Below, piece by piece: positions 6,615 through 7,717 of a DNA stretch of 7,717 nucleotides (its first letter is position 1; each line of letters begins with the position of its first letter). The stretch lies in NCBI GenBank assembly GCA_002482815.1, contig DLGS01000027.1:1-7717 (forward strand), in the 5' to 3' direction. This DNA is from Bacteroidetes bacterium UBA7688. Lineage in GTDB: Bacteria > Bacteroidota > Bacteroidia > Chitinophagales > Chitinophagaceae. The position numbers and the translations under genes are program-made. Below the pieces are notes generated by a model. The model ran no database searches and was not told where the DNA came from. It was given only the letters and a program-made list of their open reading frames with translations.

Positions 6615-7276
6615 AGACCGTTATAATAAACCAGTTAAACCCCTATTTTTTTATTCCCTTTGTGCTCTGGTGCATTGCGGGTGCTTTTTTATTGTGGCAA
6701 TTCGATACCCGCACTTTGTTCTCTTTTATCAATCAGCATTATCATCCATTTTCCGATGTCGCCATGGTTTGTATTACCCGCCTGGGCGAAGGGCTTACCC
6801 TGGTAATTATCGGTTTGATTCTTTTTTACTTCAAACCCTTTCGTAACCCCTGGTTTTTTTTCGCCGCAATTTTGAGCTGTCTTATTCCATCCTTGCTCAC
6901 GCAGCTCATTAAATACCAGATTGGTGCATCCCGCCCCATGGTTGTTTATGAAAATCAGCCCTGGGTGCATCACCTCAAGAGCTGGGCTCTTTTGCATAAC
7001 AATAGTTTTCCCTCAGGACACACCACCGGTGCTTTCAGTTTTTTCTGTATGCTGGCCTGTGTATTGCCGGTACGTTATAGAGCCTGGGGTTTGTTCCTGT
7101 TCTTTTTTGCCCTGGCTACCGGTTATTCAAGAGTCTACCTTGCCGCTCATTTTTTTGCCGATGTGTATGTGGGTTCCATTATCGGTACGGTAGTTTCATT
7201 TATGATTTGTGTGCTGATTTATTACATCAGGTACCGGAAACAGCAGAAGGCTGATTTTTCACTTCAAAACGATTAG
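6611..7276 (+). CDS. PAP2-family membrane phosphatase (possible lipid A or undecaprenyl-PP phosphatase)
   Basis: A 221-residue integral membrane acid phosphatase with the complete PAP2 signature: K101-x6-R108-P109 (KYQIGASRP), P134-S-G-H137 (FPSGHTTGAFS) and S173-R174-x5-H180-x3-D184 (SRVYLAAHFFAD). H180 is the expected nucleophile and H137 the general acid/base. About five to six hydrophobic segments place the active site on the periplasmic face. The start is TTG at 6611, overlapping the TGA stop (6612-6614) of the permease, which implies translational coupling. The glycosyltransferase gene starts 3 bases after its TAG. Family members act on undecaprenyl diphosphate, phosphatidylglycerol phosphate or lipid A phosphates. 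The position between an LPS permease and an ArnT-like transferase favours a lipid A or undecaprenyl substrate, but this is inference. Confidence 0.93.
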   Translation: MKTVIINQLNPYFFIPFVLWCIAGAFLLWQFDTRTLFSFINQHYHPFSDVAMVCITRLGEGLTLVIIGLILFYFKPFRNPWFFFAAILSCLIPSLLTQLIKYQIGASRPMVVYENQPWVHHLKSWALLHNNSFPSGHTTGAFSFFCMLACVLPVRYRAWGLFLFFFALATGYSRVYLAAHFFADVYVGSIIGTVVSFMICVLIYYIRYRKQQKADFSLQND

Positions 7277-7279
7277 ACC

Positions 7280-7717
7280 ATGCATTCTTCTTTAAGATAT
7301 GTTCAAATAGCTATCCTTTCGCTTATCCTCTTTGTCCCGTTTCTGGGTCGGGTTCATTTGTTCGACTGGGACGAGATCAACTTTGCCGAATGCGCGCGTG
7401 AAATGATGGTGAGCAAAGATTACCTGCGCATGCAAATCGATTTTCAGCCTTTTTATGAAAAGCCTCCTTTGTTTATCTGGTTGCAGGTGCTGAGCATGAA
7501 AGTGTTTGGTATCAATGAATTTGCCGCCCGCTTCCCGAACGCTTTGGCAGGAATGACAACCTTGCTGGCTTTGTTTTATATCGGCAAAAAAGTGGTGAAT
7601 GAAAAGATGGCTTTCTGGTGGGTGATACTATATGCCGGCACCTGGCTTCCTCATTTCTACTTCAAGACCGGCATTATCGACCCGATATTCAACCTGTTTA
7701 TTTTCCTGGCTTTCTAT
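7280..7717 (+). CDS. GT39/ArnT-like lipid-linked sugar transferase, N-terminal part (3' end outside window)
   Basis: The ATG at 7280 opens a frame that runs uninterrupted to the window edge (146 residues visible). Residues 8-24 form the first membrane segment. They are followed by the periplasmic loop typical of the PMT/GT39/ArnT superfamily: acidic FDWDEINFAE (28-37, D31 and E32 in the place of the catalytic acidic residue), CAREMMVSKDYL, then FYEKPPLFIWL (58-68) and FGINEFAARFPNAL. Further membrane segments lie near 89-103 and 111-127, and TGIIDPIFNLF (130-140) is the second conserved acidic loop. These enzymes move a sugar from a polyprenyl-phosphate carrier to lipid A, protein or another acceptor at the periplasmic face. 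The acceptor cannot be told from this part. It is the third gene of the operon, with a 3-base gap after the phosphatase. Confidence 0.88.
   Translation, partial: MHSSLRYVQIAILSLILFVPFLGRVHLFDWDEINFAECAREMMVSKDYLRMQIDFQPFYEKPPLFIWLQVLSMKVFGINEFAARFPNALAGMTTLLALFYIGKKVVNEKMAFWWVILYAGTWLPHFYFKTGIIDPIFNLFIFLAFY

Overview
The window looks like a chromosomal segment of a Bacteroidota species, probably in or near the Chitinophagaceae. The evidence is two secreted proteins with a signal peptide and a C-terminal type IX secretion (T9SS) sorting domain, the near absence of Shine-Dalgarno sequences, promoter-like TTG / TAnnTTTG elements, and an LptF/G permease of the long Bacteroidota type. No phage, IS, CRISPR or RNA gene is visible.

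Layout. (1) Bases 2-481 hold the 3' two thirds of a 3-hydroxybutyryl-CoA dehydrogenase gene, closed by a strong intrinsic terminator. (2) Bases 569-3525 hold two tandem genes for T9SS-exported repeat proteins: an RCC1-type seven-repeat propeller and a seven-repeat delta-60 protein. They are more AT-rich than the housekeeping genes around them. (3) Bases 3526-3748 are intergenic, with a degenerate 41-bp tandem repeat carrying small inverted repeats, then the terminator of the next minus-strand gene. (4) Bases 3749-5071 lie on the minus strand: ccmB (permease of the cytochrome c maturation ABC exporter) and, downstream of it, a small secreted protein of unknown function with its own Bacteroidota-type promoter. 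(5) Bases 5157-7717 form a tightly packed plus-strand operon: an LptF/LptG-family permease, a PAP2-family membrane phosphatase whose TTG start overlaps the permease stop, and the start of a GT39/ArnT-like glycosyltransferase 3 bases further on, which runs off the window.

How the genes fit together. The last operon is the most coherent unit: LPS transport, a lipid phosphatase and a lipid-linked sugar transferase suggest outer-membrane lipid A/LPS handling. The exact substrates cannot be read from the sequence. The T9SS pair are probably surface or secreted proteins. CcmB is cut off from other ccm genes here, since both of its neighbours are unrelated.

I found no convincing undescribed system. 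The points most worth a second look are the paired seven-repeat T9SS cargo genes, the envelope operon, the 41-bp repeat and the unknown secreted protein.
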